Shown: piece after piece, positions 62,379 to 64,000 of the stretch
Position numbering within the stretch: position 1 is the stretch's first letter
How the letters are laid out: each line of letters begins with the position of its first letter
NCBI GenBank assembly: GCA_031216445.1
Contig: CM062217.1
Coordinates: 28,090,001-28,154,000 of the forward strand
Origin: Lateolabrax maculatus
Lineage: Eukaryota; Chordata; Actinopteri; Acropomatiformes; Lateolabracidae
Direction of reading: 5' to 3'
Length of the DNA stretch: 64,000 nucleotides
Notes under the pieces: generated by a model
Seen by the model: only the letters and a program-made list of their open reading frames with translations
Told to the model about the DNA's origin: nothing
Database searches by the model: none
Translations under genes and position numbers: made by a program

Positions 62379-64000
62379 ATCATCGCTGAAGATGATATCA
62401 GGAAGTTGACTTTAAATGAGAGACCACAGTCTATTGAAGAATTAAAAGTGCAACTGGTAGATAAACTGTCACTGCAGTATGACTTTAAACTGCAGTATGA
62501 AGATCAAGACTTCCATAATGCCCTCTGCAATTTGACTGAAATAACTGATTTACCTGAAAGAGCTACGCTCAAAATCATCCCTCTTGTGACTCTCCATTTA
62601 ACCGCATTGTCATCACCCACCACAACATCAGACACTGAGTGCAGCACAGCAGACACTGAGATCCTGTCGACAGGAAGAGCATCACCATCGCTAAGACAAC
62701 AGTGGCCAGATTTCTTTGACATACCCAATTTCTCAGTTGATGTTGACTATAGACTCAGACAGGCAGATCTTGCCTTTATGAAGGATGGAACACGTATGAC
62801 TCTACCACGAGATATGAAGCATGACATACTAGAAAAGCTTGCTGAGACGATGTACAGTTTCAAGGCTTACCCTAAAGATGATGACTTCAGCAGTGTTGCA
62901 AAAGCACTAATTAGCAAACACCCCTGCCTCACTGAGCCTGGACCACACAGATGGTATGGCTGGAAAAACAGCCTTAAATTATCGCACAAAGCTTCAAAAA
63001 GCTGGATGTGAGGATGTAGCAATCAATGGAGGCAAAAGAAGTAAAGGCAACCCAGAAGGAGAATCCTCAAGCAAGAATATCAAACGGCCAAAAAGAGGTG
63101 AAGCAAACTACCTACCTAACTTACCTGAAGGACATGATGAAACAAGCCTTGAAAATGCCAGAAAGGTTCTCGTGGAAGAAATGAAGAAGAAACAACCCAA
63201 TGGCACTCTCATCTCACAAATGATGGACCAATCATTCCCACTACGCAGACAAGAAATTGTAGAAAAGGAACCTGCTGTACAGAACATTGTTGAACGATGG
63301 CCAGCACTCTTCACAGACAGGTAAACTATTTTTGTTCTCAACCAATAAAATAATGCCTATCAAAAAGAAATTCAAGGTGTGTGGCTAGAAATCCAAACAC
63401 ACTTGTTGGAATGTTAACACTTCTGCCATCTCTCCATCCCTACCCACCCCTCTCTCTACTTTTCAGGTGTTTGCTGAGTTCAACAGAATCGCAAGTAAGA
63501 ATCTTGAGGGAGACTTCTTTGAGGCTCTGGACCAGTATACCCCACGTTTCATTGAACTTTTCAAAACAAGAAGGGGAACTGTTGGCCAGAAGCTCAGTGA
63601 GCTGATGCAGCACATGAGCTGGATGGTAAGTAGGTTAATTTTGCTTTTGATCTGTGTGATAGTTCATCAATCAAGTTCTAAATGAGATGATCCAGCCCAA
63701 CCTATTCTATTTCCTGTCTGACTTGTGCTTGTGCCTTGCAAATTACTCTGTTAACTGGTCTTTTCTCTCTCTGTGTATCATTAGACACCAGACGTGACAG
63801 TACTTCGCTCTGTTGTCCTCAAAGGCATTCCTATTTTACTTGGTGACGACTCCAGTGAATTCTTCAAGACATGCTCTGTAAGTACTTGCACATAAGAAAA
63901 AGTTTGGTCTGCATTAAAATAGAACTATATCTGTGCTGACATAGAAGATGTAATTTTATCTGCACAATATACAATATACATTTTGTACAGTGATTGATGT
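62379..64000 (+). pseudogene. SAMD3-like pseudogene, copy 9 (last exon outside the window)
   Basis: Exons end at or span 63320, 63467-63625 and 63785-63877; the sequence stops in the following intron. Lysine form of the variable codon near 62999. Confidence 0.68.

Larger units (their letters stand above)
1..64000 (+). repeat. Tandem array of a composite ERV/DNA-transposon unit (nine copies)
   Basis: The same block recurs nine times head to tail; the C2H2 reading frame opens at 611, 6469, 20418, 26292, 32165, 43493, 49363, 55253 and 61126. Spacing is 5858-5890 bp for short units, 11,328 bp for one long unit and 13,949 bp for a long unit with an extra internal duplication. From the C2H2 exon to the last SAMD3-like exon there is no length change between copies, and only scattered single-base differences are visible. 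Both window edges fall inside units, so the array continues beyond the window on both sides. Confidence 0.96.
61024..64000 (+). mobile_element. Element D copy 9, 5'-truncated, cut by window end
   Basis: Short-unit left junction; the window ends in the last intron of the SAMD3-like part. Confidence 0.75.

Overview
The window looks like a vertebrate, most probably a teleost (percomorph-like) fish, repeat-rich chromosome segment. The evidence is spliced exons with GT-AG introns, a gamma/epsilon-type endogenous retrovirus (ERV), a CR1/L2/Rex1-like LINE fragment, a diverged copy of a short repeat I know from percomorph genomes, and a multi-copy fish gene family (four C2H2 fingers plus a transposase-like N-terminus, and a 'SAMD3-like' protein). 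I see no intact single-copy host gene, no tRNA or rRNA gene and no bacterial feature. Everything recognisable reads on the + strand.

The whole 64 kb is one tandem array of a composite, dead mobile element, nine copies deep and near-identical throughout. A DNA transposon ('element D', 7.38 kb when complete, ends CACTGTAAA...TTTACAGTG, 4-bp duplication agta) sits inside the reverse transcriptase gene of an ERV. Element D carries a promoter-like 5' region, two small non-coding exons, and a chimeric pseudogene. That pseudogene fuses a C2H2/transposase-like ORF, cut before its catalytic core, to a SAMD3-like multi-exon ORF. The ERV supplies a protease/RT N-terminal piece on the left of D. On the right it supplies the RT piece with YVDD, an RNase H piece, an (AT)n microsatellite and an integrase piece.

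Layout: two unit types alternate. Short units (S, about 5.87 kb) are RT-RNaseH-integrase fragment joined straight into an intron of D, so they lack D's promoter and first exons, the LTR and the LINE. Long units (L) keep integrase C-terminus, LTR, LINE fragment, protease/RT N-terminus and complete D. Order: partial S 1-5497; S 5498-11367; L 11368-25312 (with an extra internal 2.58-kb tandem duplication); S 25313-31187; S 31188-37060; L 37061-48389; S 48390-54258; S 54259-60148; partial S 60149-64000.

All nine pseudogene copies share the same stop codons and frameshifts, so the array grew after the genes had died. Variant sites occur in all four combinations between copies, which points to gene conversion or unequal exchange. 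Family assignments (CMC/CACTA-like transposon, SAMD3-like, CR1/L2/Rex1-like, gamma/epsilon-like ERV) are from memory of protein families and were not checked by search.
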